Shown here: positions 1-6,220 of the stretch, in pieces
Position numbering within the stretch: position 1 is the first letter of the stretch
Layout of the letters: every line of letters begins with the position of its first letter
Source of the DNA: an uncultured Eubacterium sp.
GTDB lineage: Bacteria; Bacillota_A; Clostridia; Lachnospirales; Lachnospiraceae
Reading direction: 5' to 3'
Length of the DNA: 6,361 nucleotides
NCBI GenBank assembly: GCA_947653505.1
Contig: CANTHI010000229.1
Coordinates: forward strand, 1-6,361
The notes under the pieces: generated by a model
What the model saw: the letters and a program-made list of their open reading frames with translations, nothing else
Told to the model about the DNA's origin: nothing
Databases searched by the model: none
Program-made: the position numbers and the translations under genes

Positions 1-62
1 ATCATGTATGCTTTTAGTAAAAATTCTTAAACGCGAATAAATACATAAACGAAAGTGTTTTA

Positions 63-1139
63 TTATGAAATGTCATCTTCATAGACTTCCAGCAGCTGGG
101 TAAAATGGCTTTCTCCATATTCTGTATCCAGAACTACATGATTATATTCCCTGATTATGTTTCGGACATAATACAGACCAGTTCCACGACGCTCTCCTTT
201 TGTTGTAAAGCCGGATTCTCCAAGTCTGCTGTAATCAATTTCTTTTTTTATGTAAGTATTTTTTACTATTATTGCCACATTCTGCTCTGTTTTTATAATG
301 CCGAGCATGATGGCAGGTTCCGTACATTCCTGACAGGCTTCAATGGCATTGTCCAGCAGGATTCCCGTAATCCTTACAAGGTCGATGATTTTCATGTTAA
401 TTTTTTTAATTCTGTCTGCAATTTCCAGAGTTACTTTTATGTTCCTTTCCAGTGCGTAATTTATTTTTACCGATAGCAGACCTTTTAGTTCAACGATTTC
501 CAGATGATACAGCTGTGCTGCAGCATCTTTTTCTTTATTTAAGATGCTACTGACTGGAAGAATATGTTTTTCATAATACTCTTTTAGGCCCTGCATGTCA
601 TTGTCATTCATATAAGCAGTCATACTGGCCATAATGTTTGCATAATCGTGCCGGAATGCACGCATATTCTGATACAGTTCCTCGATCTGGTGCATATATT
701 CCTGCAGATTATCATACGAATGCTGCTTCATTGTAATTCTGGCATTTGTTTCATACTCTCGGACAATCATAGTGATCATAGCAAAAGTCAGAACAAAGTA
801 TGCGATATACAAAATATCACTTGCTAATAAAAGTCTGGGAAACGAGCCGGCCTGTTCGGTTATGGATATATGGATGACGAAGATAAGCATGCATAATAAT
901 AAATTTGCGCCGATTACACCAGTTATTTTAGGTGACAGCTCCAGAAAATCTTTATGTTTCATTTCCTTTGCTTTTTTTGACAAAAGCCCGCAAACATAGA
1001 AAAATATGGGATCATCAATGACCATGTATAACGGCCAGTAAACTTTCAGGTCAAAACCGGCAAGGCTAAACATAAAGTGTGTCACATTGTCCACGATTAC
1101 GATAAGCATATAAGACAATATGATTAAAAAATATTCCAC
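63..1139 (-). CDS. AgrC-like GHKL sensor histidine kinase, main part (C-terminal membrane helices plus kinase domain)
   Basis: This frame encodes the larger part of a membrane sensor kinase of the AgrC/HPK10 type, which autophosphorylates on histidine and passes phosphate to a LytTR-type response regulator. Hydrophobic segments lie near residues 4-24, 34-53, 72-94 and 102-127. A linker follows, then the H-box FRHDYAN with the phospho-acceptor His164. The ATP-binding GHKL domain has an N-box LLDNAIEA (Asn264) and a glycine box RRGTGLYYV (318-326). It is read from a GTG at 1137-1139 that has no good ribosome binding site and sits inside the end of the upstream 77-codon frame. Joined across the T run at 1126-1131, the two frames give a 431-residue protein, the normal length for this family. 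I therefore read this as the second half of one gene rather than an independent one. No agrB, agrD or regulator gene is next to it here, and no terminator is visible in bases 1-62. Confidence 0.88.
   Translation of the reverse strand: MEYFLIILSYMLIVIVDNVTHFMFSLAGFDLKVYWPLYMVIDDPIFFYVCGLLSKKAKEMKHKDFLELSPKITGVIGANLLLCMLIFVIHISITEQAGSFPRLLLASDILYIAYFVLTFAMITMIVREYETNARITMKQHSYDNLQEYMHQIEELYQNMRAFRHDYANIMASMTAYMNDNDMQGLKEYYEKHILPVSSILNKEKDAAAQLYHLEIVELKGLLSVKINYALERNIKVTLEIADRIKKINMKIIDLVRITGILLDNAIEACQECTEPAIMLGIIKTEQNVAIIVKNTYIKKEIDYSRLGESGFTTKGERRGTGLYYVRNIIREYNHVVLDTEYGESHFTQLLEVYEDDIS
1124..1139 (-). other. Overlap and probable frameshift site within the sensor kinase gene
   Basis: The minus strand reads GTGGAATATTTTTTAA. 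In the upstream frame it is TGG AAT ATT TTT TAA; in the downstream frame it is GTG GAA TAT TTT TTA. A run of six T (plus-strand A 1126-1131) lies directly before the UAA stop. A tRNA-Phe on UUU can slide back one base onto another UUU, giving TTT then TTA and linking WNIF to LIILSY. One added T in the genome would have the same effect. What is seen is the overlap and the homopolymer; whether it is mutation, sequencing error or programmed slippage is inference. Confidence 0.7.
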
Positions 1140-1357
1140 AGGCCATCTTCTCTTTTTTGGAAATAGATATAAACCATCAATACTGCAAACATAGGTATGA
1201 CAAACAAATTACCGGCCAGAGGTTCCATAATTATCATGCAGGCTGCCAGAACCACTGCGATAACGACATTATTGAAAACGGTTAGACGAAAAGTCAGACT
1301 TCTGTTAAACATCAGTAAATATGTAATCATACTCATAATTACAATTTTTATATCCAT
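1124..1357 (-). CDS. N-terminal membrane segment of the AgrC-like sensor kinase, frame-broken from its kinase domain
   Basis: This 77-codon frame encodes only hydrophobic helices (about residues 4-21, 27-46 and 47-66) and ends in KREDGLWNIF then TAA. The Lys/Arg-rich loop followed by aromatic and hydrophobic residues is what one expects in the middle of an AgrC-like sensor domain, not at a natural C-terminus. A one-base backward shift at the TTT codon before the stop continues as LIILSYMLIVIVDN, the next membrane helix of the downstream frame. The start is uncertain: AGGAG at 1374-1370 is 12 bases from the ATG at 1357 but 4 bases from another ATG at 1365, which opens only a five-codon frame (MRKWI) ending in TAA at 1348. 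Possibilities are a frameshifted gene, a programmed slip, or a sequencing error in the T run. A stand-alone small membrane protein is less likely. Confidence 0.65.
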   Translation of the reverse strand: MDIKIVIMSMITYLLMFNRSLTFRLTVFNNVVIAVVLAACMIIMEPLAGNLFVIPMFAVLMVYIYFQKREDGLWNIF

Positions 1358-1369
1358 TTTCTCATGATA

Positions 1370-1374
1370 CTCCT
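1370..1374 (-). promoter_or_regulatory. Ribosome binding site for the sensor kinase gene, ambiguous start
   Basis: The minus strand has AGGAG here. It lies 4 bases before an ATG at 1365-1363 that starts a five-codon frame (MRKWI, TAA at 1350-1348), and 12 bases before the ATG at 1357-1355 that starts the membrane protein. Neither spacing is ideal. The tiny overlapping frame could be chance, or a short leader whose translation feeds the second start. Confidence 0.5.
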
Positions 1375-1404
1375 GTTTTGATATTTTGCAGTATTTTTAA
1401 AATT

Positions 1405-1433
1405 ATTTTATCAGACAGATTTCTGGTATGCAA
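1405..1433 (-). promoter_or_regulatory. Candidate sigma-A promoter for the sensor kinase gene
   Basis: Reading the minus strand, TTGCAT (1433-1428) is followed after exactly 17 bases by TAAAAT (1410-1405). The -10 matches the consensus at five of six positions, the -35 only at three. It sits about 30 bases upstream of the ribosome binding site in a very AT-rich stretch, a sensible position for the kinase transcript. The AT-richness makes chance matches common. Confidence 0.35.
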
Positions 1434-1562
1434 TAACCAAAACGCTTGTTTTTGTAATTTGGTTCAATTGGAATGTAACAGTTCAGGCTACGTACAAATG
1501 ATTCAGAGACAAAATCCCATAATTCGCAGACAACTTCCCACATTTCTGATTTTTTATGCTAT

Positions 1563-1574
1563 GCTGTTAACAGC
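1563..1574. promoter_or_regulatory. Perfect 12-base palindrome, possible operator of the exporter operon
   Basis: GCTGTTAACAGC reads identically on both strands. It lies 128 bases before the exporter start codon and directly after a possible -10-like TATGCT repeated at 1555-1560 and 1560-1565. Position and symmetry suit a dimeric regulator site, but a single 12-base palindrome can arise by chance and no regulator is identified. Confidence 0.3.
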
Positions 1575-1580
1575 TTTCCC

Positions 1581-1647
1581 AAAAGCATGCCGGAACATGC
1601 GGCGTACAGGATAAACAGCGGCAGATTCAGGCATGCTTTTATAAAAG
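1581..1647. promoter_or_regulatory. Nested inverted repeats in the exporter operon leader
   Basis: AAAAGCATGCC at 1581-1591 is repeated inverted and without mismatch at 1630-1640 (GGCATGCTTTT), a perfect 11-base stem enclosing 38 bases. The right arm overlaps a second perfect palindrome, CTTTTATAAAAG at 1636-1647. The two structures are mutually exclusive, as in an attenuator, or they may be protein-binding sites. An AT-rich stretch follows (1648-1670) but it is not a clean U-tract. No known riboswitch class is recognised. Confidence 0.35.
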
Positions 1648-1686
1648 AATTTTTATATCAGAAGAATATTTTCACAGAAAAATGCG

Positions 1687-1693
1687 AAAGGAG
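1687..1693 (+). promoter_or_regulatory. Ribosome binding site that sets the start of the first ABC gene
   Basis: AAAGGAG lies 9 bases before the ATG at 1703. It falls inside the alternative in-frame start at 1682, so that longer start would lack its own site. This favours the 602-residue product beginning MISGSSF. Confidence 0.8.
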
Positions 1694-1702
1694 TACTGTA
1701 AT

Positions 1703-3511
1703 ATGATTTCAGGCAGTTCTTTTCATCAGATCGTTCATGCCCATATATTTGTATTAAAGCTTGTCTGGAAGATTGACAAAAAGCGGATTGCGCTGGAATT
1801 TGCTGAGCGGTTTTGTGTGATTTACAATCCGCTGATCTATGGACCGTTTTTTACACAGATGATTCTGGGGCTTGCAGAAAAAAATATTTCATTCAGCCGC
1901 ATGATGGCAGTGTTATGGACGGCGTTTGTGCCGCTGCTGTTTACGCAGCTGTTTTTGCAGTATGTCCGGTATGTGGCAGGGCCGGTGTCAGACGCCCGGT
2001 TTTATGAGAATATGAACCGGCTGCTGTATCAAAAGGCATGTCAGGCAGATCTTACGTGCTATGAGGACAGTGAGTTTTATAATCAGTACATGATGGCGGT
2101 GCGCGAGGCAAAGACACGGGTGCCAAAGCTGCTGCATGATTTTTGCGATATGACCGTGTCGTTTTTGCTGGCACTGGCAGGATTTTATATGATTTTTAAG
2201 ATTGACCGGTATGCGCTGCTATTTATCATATTTCCGATACTGGGCAGCTTCGTATTTAATGGTATGCTGAGCGGGCGGGTATTTCAGAGGGAGCGGGAAA
2301 CTATGGTATTTGCGCGGATCGCGGATTATGTCAATCGTACGATCCATCTGGCTGATTATGCGAAGGAAATCCGTCTGAGCAGTGTATTTTCGCTGCTCCG
2401 GCAGCAGTATGACCGTGCGGTTACGTCGGCGCAGGATGTAGCCGGCCGGTATGCGGCTAAAAATATGCTTTATTTCTTCTGCTTTCAGTATTTTACGTTT
2501 ACGCTGCTGTACAACGGTTCTTTGATTTATGCCGGATACCGGACGCTTGTCAGCGGGACGATGGTATTTGCGGAAATAGCGGTTTTCCAGAATTTTATGC
2601 GCAGCAATACCTGGAATTTTCTGTATAGTGCGGAGTCAGCGGTGGAAAATGTGAAAAACAGCTATTATATGACTCAGATCGAAGGATTTTTAAATTATGA
2701 ACCAAAGATTCCGGAGGACGCGGACGGAAAGATACCGCAGCTGCCGATACAGACCATTACGTTTTCGCATGTCTGGTTTGGCTACCAGAAGGATCATCCG
2801 GTTTTAAAAGATGTCTGTCTGGAATTAAACGCAGGGGAGCATGCGGCCATCGTAGGATTTAATGGTTCTGGAAAAAGTACGCTGATCAGGCTGCTGCTGC
2901 GTCTGTATGATCCGGATCAGGGAGTTGTTCTTGTAAATGGAACCGATATCCGGGAATATCAGCTTCATGCATACCGCGCACTGTTTACGGCTGCATTTCA
3001 GGACGGGAAAATCTTTGCGGATACGGTTGCGGAAAATATCCTGATGGGAGTCCACCGCACGCCGCAGCAGGATCAGGAGACCATCTGGCATGCGTTAAAG
3101 CTGGCCGGCATGGATCAGGAGACTGCTTCGTGGGAGAAGCGGGAACAGACGGTACTGACCAGAGAATTTTCCAGAGAAGGGCGGGTGCTATCCGGCGGAC
3201 AGAGTCAGAAGCTGCTTGCCGCGCGCGCGTTTGCAAGGGACTGTCCGGTAGCGGTTTTTGATGAGCCGAGCAGTGCGCTGGATCCGATTGCGGAATATGG
3301 GCTGTTTAAAAATATCTTGCGCTATAGTGAGAACCGGATGCTGTTTTTTATTTCGCACAGATTGTCTTCGGTGCGGGACGCAGACATTGTATACTTTCTG
3401 GAAAACGGCAGGATTGTAGAACGTGGCAGCCACAGCGGATTAATGGAGCAGAATGGAAAATATGCCGCGTTGTATCACACGCAGGCTAAAAATTATCAGG
3501 CTTCAGTATAA
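1703..3511 (+). CDS. ABC exporter half-transporter, fused membrane and ATPase domains (subunit 1)
   Basis: A 602-residue half-size ABC exporter that would pump a substrate out across the cytoplasmic membrane using ATP. Hydrophobic segments lie near residues 37-57, 67-90, 150-166, 169-187 and 255-278, with a sixth helix less clear around 288-310. The ATPase domain is complete: Walker A GFNGSGKST (385-393, Lys391), Q-loop Gln433, signature LSGGQ (496-500), Walker B VAVFDEP with Asp520 and catalytic Glu521, D-loop SALD, and switch His552. There is no N-terminal C39 peptidase domain, so it is not a classical peptide-cleaving bacteriocin exporter. The start at 1703 is chosen because AAAGGAG precedes it; an in-frame ATG at 1682 would add seven residues. 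The next gene begins 10 bases after the stop and encodes a paralogue, so the two probably form a heterodimer. The substrate cannot be read from the sequence; peptide, lipid or drug export are all possible. Confidence 0.93.
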   Translation: MISGSSFHQIVHAHIFVLKLVWKIDKKRIALEFAERFCVIYNPLIYGPFFTQMILGLAEKNISFSRMMAVLWTAFVPLLFTQLFLQYVRYVAGPVSDARFYENMNRLLYQKACQADLTCYEDSEFYNQYMMAVREAKTRVPKLLHDFCDMTVSFLLALAGFYMIFKIDRYALLFIIFPILGSFVFNGMLSGRVFQRERETMVFARIADYVNRTIHLADYAKEIRLSSVFSLLRQQYDRAVTSAQDVAGRYAAKNMLYFFCFQYFTFTLLYNGSLIYAGYRTLVSGTMVFAEIAVFQNFMRSNTWNFLYSAESAVENVKNSYYMTQIEGFLNYEPKIPEDADGKIPQLPIQTITFSHVWFGYQKDHPVLKDVCLELNAGEHAAIVGFNGSGKSTLIRLLLRLYDPDQGVVLVNGTDIREYQLHAYRALFTAAFQDGKIFADTVAENILMGVHRTPQQDQETIWHALKLAGMDQETASWEKREQTVLTREFSREGRVLSGGQSQKLLAARAFARDCPVAVFDEPSSALDPIAEYGLFKNILRYSENRMLFFISHRLSSVRDADIVYFLENGRIVERGSHSGLMEQNGKYAALYHTQAKNYQASV

Positions 3512-3515
3512 GGAG
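3510..3515 (+). promoter_or_regulatory. Ribosome binding site of the second ABC gene, overlapping the first gene's stop
   Basis: AAGGAG begins within the TAA stop of the first ABC gene (3509-3511) and lies 6 bases before the ATG at 3522. This decides for the start at 3522 over an in-frame ATG at 3453, which would overlap the first gene by 59 bases. It implies translational coupling and balanced production of the two subunits. Confidence 0.85.
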
Positions 3516-3521
3516 ACAGAT

Positions 3522-5414
3522 ATGATTCAGGATCGTCAGGAACATCAGAATTATCAGAAAAAGGGAAGGGAAAAGCATAAGGCAAAAGAGGAACGCCTGT
3601 CCCTGAAAGAGGTCATGGCAGAGCAGAGGTTTTTGACCAGACTCTGTTTTTCTGCCTGTCCGCGGGGAATGGCGCTGCATGTTTTTGAAAGCATCAAGCT
3701 GCAGGTGTCTATTTTTATTGAAAGTGTCTGGATTATAAATTATGTGCTTGGCATTGTGGAACGTGCAGAGGCGGATGCGTGGAGCAGGGTGTTATGGTGT
3801 ATGCTTTTGTTTATGGCCGTGCTGATTGTCTCTACCCTGACGTTTGCCTATTATAAACAATCAGTCATGCCGCGGATGCAGCCGGCCCTTCATCAGGCGT
3901 TTCGTATGTATATTTATGAACGGACGAAAGATCTGGATCTGGCCTGTTATGATGATACGGAGTTTTATCAGAAGTTTATTCTTGCGACAGAAGAGGCGGA
4001 CGCCTGTGTGGACCGGTATCTGGATACGGTGGAGCTGTACTGTGCATCCGTAACGAGGCTTGTGCTGTCCATAGGATTCTGCCTGGTGGTGAATCCGCTG
4101 ATCCTGCTGGTGACGGGAGTCAGCGTCATACTGGAGCTGTGGCTGGCAGGCAGGGAAAACAGGCTGAATGTGGCGTCCCGTATGGAACGTCTGCCATATG
4201 AGCAGAAGCGTGAATACCAGAACCGTGTATTTTATTTATCGGAGTATGCCAAAGATCTGCGTCTGTATCCGCAGATGCAGGAAAAATGCAGGCAGGATTT
4301 TTCCGGATCACAGGAAGAAATCCGTCAGATTCACCGCCGGTATGGGAAAAAGCTGTTATTTTACGCAGGCGTAAGAGATGCGGCTATATGTTCGTATCTG
4401 TGGAATGCGATGGCATGGTCTATGCTGCTGTATCAGCTGCTGGTCCGGCATACGATGTCTTATGCCGGTATATTAAGCAGCTTAAAGGCATCAGATCTGA
4501 TTGCTTATGGCGCGGATACGATGATTACAGGCTGGAAAACTGTACTGGAAAATGCTGCTTATGTGCACAACATCCGCAGTCTGGTTTACCAAAAACCTTC
4601 GGTTGTATCGCGGAAAAATCTGCCAGTCGTATCATCTGAGCCAGCTTCGTTTGATATCCGGCATGTCACATTTTCTTATCCGGATGGCAGTCCGGTGCTC
4701 AAAGATATCGGTCTAAAGCTGCGTCCAAAGCAGAAAATCGCACTGGTAGGATATAATGGCTCCGGAAAAACAACACTTGTGAAGCTGCTGCTGCGGCTGT
4801 ATGATCCGGACAGCGGGACGATCTGCTGCAATGGGACGGATATCAGGGATTATGAACTGACCGCTTACCGGCATTCGATCGGTTCGGTGTTTCAGGATTT
4901 TAAGATCTATGCAGCTTCGCTAAAAGAAAACGTACTGCTGGATATCAGTGAAAATACGAAAAAAGAAAGCTATGAAGTGGAGCAGGCACTGTATGATGCC
5001 CATTTTACGCTACAGGATAACCGTCTGGTCTATCAGATCGAAACACCGCTTACGACTGAATTTGAAAAAGACGGTGTCAGTCTGTCCGGCGGTGAGATGC
5101 AGAAGGTAGCGATTGCGCGCACACTGTACCGCAGACAGCAGCTGATTATTATGGATGAGCCAAGCAGCGCGCTGGATCCGCTTGCAGAATATCAGCTGAA
5201 TCAGGAGCTGAATGAGATTGCAAAGGAAAAAACGGTCATCTTTATTTCCCATCGCCTGTCTACGACGCGGGATGCGGACTGCATTTATATGATGGAGCAG
5301 GGGCGTATTATTGAAGCAGGGACGCATGAGCAGCTGCTTGCGGCAGACGGAAAATATGCACAGATGTGGAGGGTGCAGGCAGGATTGTATCTGGAAGAAG
5401 GCAGCGCCGGGTGA
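3522..5414 (+). CDS. ABC exporter half-transporter, fused membrane and ATPase domains (subunit 2)
   Basis: A 630-residue paralogue of the preceding gene and its probable heterodimer partner. It starts with a very hydrophilic, Lys/Glu/Gln-rich tail (about residues 1-36) that subunit 1 lacks. Hydrophobic segments follow near 62-80, 91-111, 173-191, 192-209 and 286-308. The ATPase domain is intact: Walker A GYNGSGKTT (410-418, Lys416), Q-loop Gln458, signature LSGGE (521-525), Walker B LIIMDEP with Asp545 and catalytic Glu546, D-loop SALD, and switch His577. The signature ends in E instead of the commoner Q. Both subunits share family-specific stretches outside the ATPase, such as CYDDTEFYQ here versus CYEDSEFYN in subunit 1, and YAKDLRL versus YAKEIRL, pointing to tandem duplication. 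Both carry the catalytic Glu and the switch His, so neither ATP site looks degenerate. Substrate unknown. Confidence 0.93.
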   Translation: MIQDRQEHQNYQKKGREKHKAKEERLSLKEVMAEQRFLTRLCFSACPRGMALHVFESIKLQVSIFIESVWIINYVLGIVERAEADAWSRVLWCMLLFMAVLIVSTLTFAYYKQSVMPRMQPALHQAFRMYIYERTKDLDLACYDDTEFYQKFILATEEADACVDRYLDTVELYCASVTRLVLSIGFCLVVNPLILLVTGVSVILELWLAGRENRLNVASRMERLPYEQKREYQNRVFYLSEYAKDLRLYPQMQEKCRQDFSGSQEEIRQIHRRYGKKLLFYAGVRDAAICSYLWNAMAWSMLLYQLLVRHTMSYAGILSSLKASDLIAYGADTMITGWKTVLENAAYVHNIRSLVYQKPSVVSRKNLPVVSSEPASFDIRHVTFSYPDGSPVLKDIGLKLRPKQKIALVGYNGSGKTTLVKLLLRLYDPDSGTICCNGTDIRDYELTAYRHSIGSVFQDFKIYAASLKENVLLDISENTKKESYEVEQALYDAHFTLQDNRLVYQIETPLTTEFEKDGVSLSGGEMQKVAIARTLYRRQQLIIMDEPSSALDPLAEYQLNQELNEIAKEKTVIFISHRLSTTRDADCIYMMEQGRIIEAGTHEQLLAADGKYAQMWRVQAGLYLEEGSAG

Positions 5415-5443
5415 AATGTTTCACAGGCGCGAACTTTAGAGCA

Positions 5444-5474
5444 AATGCAACAATTTACATAAAAGTGTTGCATT
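5444..5474 (+). terminator. Hairpin 30 bases after the exporter operon, possible weak terminator
   Basis: AATGCAACA (5444-5452) and TGTTGCATT (5466-5474) form a perfect nine-base stem around a 13-base loop. No T run follows (GTGGCTGTG comes next), so it is not a textbook intrinsic terminator. It could protect the 3' end of the message or act together with the much larger palindrome that begins at 5489. Confidence 0.35.
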
Positions 5475-5488
5475 GTGGCTGTGCGGAC

Positions 5489-5726
5489 GCCGGATGGGAG
5501 GCGTTGGCCTGTCTGCCTGTGACTTTTACAGAATGTAAGAAGCTCTAAGCATTCTGCATCCAGACTGTGGTACCGGACGGGCGCGACACCTGGTTCGCTT
5601 CTGGCGTTCCGCCAGCAGCTAAAGGTGCCGCTTCGGCTACGCCGCCTGTGTATCGTGCAGAATACCAAGAGCTTCTAAACATTCTTCCAACGTCACAGGC
5701 AGACAGGCCAACGCCTCCCATCCGGC
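5489..5726 (-). repeat. Dispersed palindromic repeat, copy A, with perfect 35-base outer arms
   Basis: Bases 5489-5523 and 5692-5726 are exact inverted copies (35 of 35). Inside them, 5524-5558 and 5656-5691 continue the pairing at about 75 percent by hand alignment, giving a stem of about 70 base pairs around a 97-base loop. The loop holds smaller hairpins: CTGGCG-TTC-CGCCAG at 5601-5615 and GCCG-CTT-CGGC at 5627-5637. The minus strand of this element aligns with copy B on the plus strand, including 27 identical bases (5566-5592 against 6010-6036). Possible identities are a REP- or MITE-like element, a structured RNA or an operon-end structure. No family name can be given from sequence alone. 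Confidence 0.85.
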
Positions 5727-5811
5727 TGGCTTTCAAAAGCTTTATACATATTGCTGCGAAACACTATGCAGAAAAGCTTTACATATATTACAGTGAAATA
5801 TCATTCAGAAA

Positions 5812-6056
5812 TTAATACATAAACATTCCGGTAATCTGATGTAATGCCTGAGAAAACCAGCCGGGAGAGGGAATTTGCCCCATCTGCTGTGACTTCGGAA
5901 GAATGTCAGAAGCCCTTGGTATTCTCTCCGGTACACAGGCGGCGTAACCGAAACGACATCTTTAGCTGTCGGCGGTACGCCAGAGTGAATAGCGTGCCCA
6001 ATTGGGTATCAGGTGTCGCGCCCGTCCGGTACCACAATCTGGAAGCAGAATACTTA
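5812..6056 (+). repeat. Dispersed repeat, copy B, opposite orientation to copy A
   Basis: The core 5887-6056 aligns with the minus strand of 5698-5545 (copy A) through CTGTGAC, the GGAAGAATGT block, CTTGGTATTCT, ACACAGGCGGCGTA, CTTTAGCTG and an identical 27-base block at 6010-6036. Copy B has about 18 extra bases around 5985-6009 containing the palindrome CCCAATTGGG. Its closing arm (GCAGAATACTTAGG, 6045-6058) pairs imperfectly with 5911-5925, so it too can fold, but it lacks the long outer arms of copy A. Upstream, TTAATACAT at 5812 and the AGAAAACCAGC motif near 5851 are shared with copy C. Confidence 0.75.
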
Positions 6057-6220
6057 GGCACTTAAGAACCTTTTCCTGCGCAAAATAGCAAAGTTTTTTC
6101 TGCATTCCCAGATGCCGGATGCGGGTATCTGCCAGGTCTTTCCAGGCTTTACGTATACTGTTTCATTCATACAGACTGTCTCAAAAGCATGAGAAATGGC
6201 AGGCCGGACAAACGTACATA

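Larger units (their letters stand above)
1358..1702. other. Divergent intergenic region between sensor kinase and ABC exporter operon
   Basis: These 345 bases separate the two divergent transcription units. They hold the kinase promoter candidate and ribosome binding site on the left and, on the right, a cluster of perfect dyads (1563-1574, 1581-1591 with 1630-1640, and 1636-1647). No convincing gene is visible: frames on both strands are short, lack ribosome binding sites and have no recognisable motif. No AgrD-like peptide or AgrB is found here. I could not pick a convincing -35/-10 pair for the plus-strand operon; TATGCT at 1555-1560 is a possible -10 without a good -35. Confidence 0.6.

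Noticed and set aside
40..50. AATACATAAAC near the window start also occurs at 5814-5824 beside repeat copy B, suggesting another repeat edge.
   Set aside because: Only 11 AT-rich bases match and nothing around them continues the similarity, so it is not supported as a repeat copy.
1378..1614. Plus-strand open frame of 78 codons in the intergenic region.
   Set aside because: It starts with TTG without a ribosome binding site, lies across the kinase promoter region, and its translation has no recognisable domain or normal composition.
1559..1657. Minus-strand open stretch of 32 codons containing a hydrophobic segment (LPLFILYAACSGMLLGKLL), considered as an AgrB or AgrD remnant.
   Set aside because: It has no good start codon or ribosome binding site, is very short, and shows no AgrB catalytic residues or AgrD-like cysteine peptide core.
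5411..5424. GTGAAATGTTTCAC dyad overlapping the stop of the second ABC gene, considered as a parS-like or operator site.
   Set aside because: It resembles a parS half-site arrangement only superficially, the halves being in the wrong order; a six-base dyad at one place is easily chance.
5285..5736. Minus-strand open frames over the end of the second ABC gene and repeat copy A.
   Set aside because: They are antisense to a clear gene or formed by the palindromic repeat; composition is Arg/Cys/Ser-rich and no ribosome binding site precedes them. The shared frame of copies A and B is reported as a finding instead.
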